Assembly (NCBI RefSeq): GCF_900107285.1
Contig: NZ_FNPK01000005.1
Span: 124,001 to 188,000 of the forward strand
DNA: 64,000 bases
Direction of reading: 5' to 3'
Origin: Acinetobacter kyonggiensis
GTDB lineage: Bacteria > Pseudomonadota > Gammaproteobacteria > Pseudomonadales > Moraxellaceae
The notes under the pieces are model-generated. The model was not told the origin of the DNA, made no database searches, and saw only the letters and a list, made by a program, of their open reading frames with translations. This document shows positions 62,937 through 64,000 of this stretch, in pieces (the stretch's first letter is position 1; the number at the start of each line of letters is the position of its first letter). The translations under genes and the position numbers were made by a program.

Positions 62937-64000
62937 ATGAGAAGAATATTCAGAAAGGTCTTGAATAAATTACTTTACCATCATGTTGATGCATCAAAAG
63001 ATGATTGTAAAATTGAACAAGGCCAAATGCCGAGAATAGCAATACAGCAAATTCATCATCTTGGTTTATTTGCACAAATAAAAACCATTAAAACTCCGAA
63101 ATTATTGTTGTTAAGTATTATGTTGGCTTTGGGTAGCAGTGCTTTGGCAAATGCTGGAAATAGCCATCAATCTCATGGTAATGGATATGGTCATCATCCT
63201 AAGCCCCATCATTCTTCTGGAACTAAAGGGCCGAAAGGCGATACTGGAGCTACAGGCGCAGCTGGGTTTAGTGCCTATGAAATTGCTGTAAACGATGGTT
63301 ATGCTGGTACAGTACGTGAGTGGCTAGCCAGCTTAATTGGAGATAATCCTTATGTTGAAATTGAGTCACATCAATTGAATACCGTACCTAAACCGACAGC
63401 AACAGGTCAAGGCGCGATTGCAATAGGAACTGCCACGAATGTATCAGGTGGGCAATCGATAGGACTGGGTGTAAATAACAATATTACAGGTCAAAACTCA
63501 GGGGCTATTGGGAGTAATAATAATGTCAGTGGCAATAATAGCTATGTGCTTGGCAATAATGTCACCACAGCGGCAAACAATAGCGTGGTCTTAGGTCATG
63601 GTTCTACATCGAATCGGGATAATACCGTTTCGGTGGGTGCAGCAGGTGCGGAAAGACAAATTACTAATGTTGCAGCAGGTACACAAGATACCGATGCTGT
63701 CAATGTGGTGCAAATGCGTCAAGCGAATGCATATATTAATAGCCGTGTTGATGCATTAAATCGTAATATGAGTGAATTTGAAAATGAGACTTATGCTGCT
63801 GTTGCATCCAGCTTAGCAATCGCATCCTTACCGCAACCGACCGAAGCGGGTTATAGTATGCTGAGTGTGGGGATGGGTACGTGGGAAAATAAACAAGGTT
63901 TTGCCATCGGTGTAAGTGGCGTAACGGAAAATAATAAATTTGTCTATAAAGCGGCGGCAACAACCAATACTGAAGGTAATTTAGGGGGCGGCGCTGCGGT
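62937..64000 (+). CDS. Trimeric autotransporter adhesin with collagen-like segment, N-terminal part
   Basis: The frame starts with ATG 62937 and is open at the window end: 354 codons without a stop. It has an extended signal region, MRRIFRKVLNKLLYHHVDA, and a hydrophobic core near residues 60-77 ending GSSALAN. A His-rich stretch (SHGNGYGHHPKPHHSSG) and a short collagen-like GPKGDTGATGAAG follow. The FSAYEIAVNDGYAGTVREWL motif comes next, commonly found after collagen repeats in bacterial surface proteins. YadA-head-like repeats (IGTATNVSGGQSIGLG, AIGSNNNVSGNNSYVLG), the neck ITNVAAGTQDTDAVNVVQM, a short coiled coil and the beginning of the YadA anchor barrel (GYSMLSVGMGTWENKQGFAI) complete what is visible. 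A short surface adhesin is expected. Confidence 0.88.
   Translation, partial: MRRIFRKVLNKLLYHHVDASKDDCKIEQGQMPRIAIQQIHHLGLFAQIKTIKTPKLLLLSIMLALGSSALANAGNSHQSHGNGYGHHPKPHHSSGTKGPKGDTGATGAAGFSAYEIAVNDGYAGTVREWLASLIGDNPYVEIESHQLNTVPKPTATGQGAIAIGTATNVSGGQSIGLGVNNNITGQNSGAIGSNNNVSGNNSYVLGNNVTTAANNSVVLGHGSTSNRDNTVSVGAAGAERQITNVAAGTQDTDAVNVVQMRQANAYINSRVDALNRNMSEFENETYAAVASSLAIASLPQPTEAGYSMLSVGMGTWENKQGFAIGVSGVTENNKFVYKAAATTNTEGNLGGGAA

Overview
The window looks like a chromosomal segment of an Acinetobacter species outside the baumannii core group. The reasons are the low GC content, a complete pmrCAB locus, an adeIJK-type RND efflux operon, a DcaP-type porin remnant, an orphan prpF of Acinetobacter type, and ordinary gamma-proteobacterial housekeeping genes (valS, ispA, ispB, rplU-rpmA, putP, gltIJKL). 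The genus is an inference from protein resemblance; no search was run.

Layout. 0-4 kb: the end of an aromatic or steroid catabolic operon (Rieske dioxygenase beta subunit, [3Fe-4S] ferredoxin, VOC protein, then 2-hydroxypentadienoate hydratase, acylating aldehyde dehydrogenase and 4-hydroxy-2-oxovalerate aldolase). 4-11 kb: a graveyard of accessory DNA with a repeat protein carrying a single nonsense codon, a Fic remnant, an integrase N-terminus, an isolated intact secreted protein, a dcaP remnant with a fold-back duplication, an AlpA-like remnant, a candidate structured RNA and a hydrolase remnant. 11.9-15 kb: an intact arsenic operon (arsC, arsR, second arsC, acr3, arsH) with two ArsR-type palindromes. 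15.3-15.8 kb: an integrase C-terminal remnant next to tRNA-Arg(CCT), whose encoded 3' end faces the accessory DNA. This is the typical edge of a tRNA-targeted island.

15.9-26 kb: core genes (aroP-like permease, prpF, ispA, putP, an SPFH/NfeD pair, patatin-like lipoprotein, acyltransferase, MFS permease). 26-33 kb: a porin, then pmrC-pmrA-pmrB behind a perfect PmrA-type direct repeat, a PAP2 phosphatase facing pmrB, and a HAD hydrolase. 33-41 kb: ammonium transporter, glutamate/aspartate ABC transporter gltIJKL, a fatty acid hydroxylase-family membrane enzyme and a small membrane protein.

41-45.6 kb: a J-domain-like protein, then a 1370-bp IS4-family insertion with a 9-bp target duplication, sitting exactly in the apex of a GC-rich palindrome beside a DUF559 nuclease gene. 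A similar palindrome lies on the other side of that gene. 45.6-58.5 kb: valS, an uncharacterised protein, an SDR enzyme, an ATP-pyrophosphatase, a YbjQ pair, and adeI-adeJ-adeK, in which adeK is frameshifted. 58.5-62.7 kb: PAP2 phosphatase, SpecificRecomb-family membrane protein, ispB and rplU-rpmA. From 62.9 kb a trimeric autotransporter with a short collagen-like segment runs off the window.

How the genes fit together: several loci concern the envelope (pmrCAB and lipid A modification, two PAP2 phosphatases, porins, the RND pump, a surface adhesin). The accessory block supplies arsenic resistance. Most of the decay (premature stops, frameshifts, remnants) is confined to 4-11 kb and 15.3-15.7 kb; adeK is the notable exception inside core sequence.
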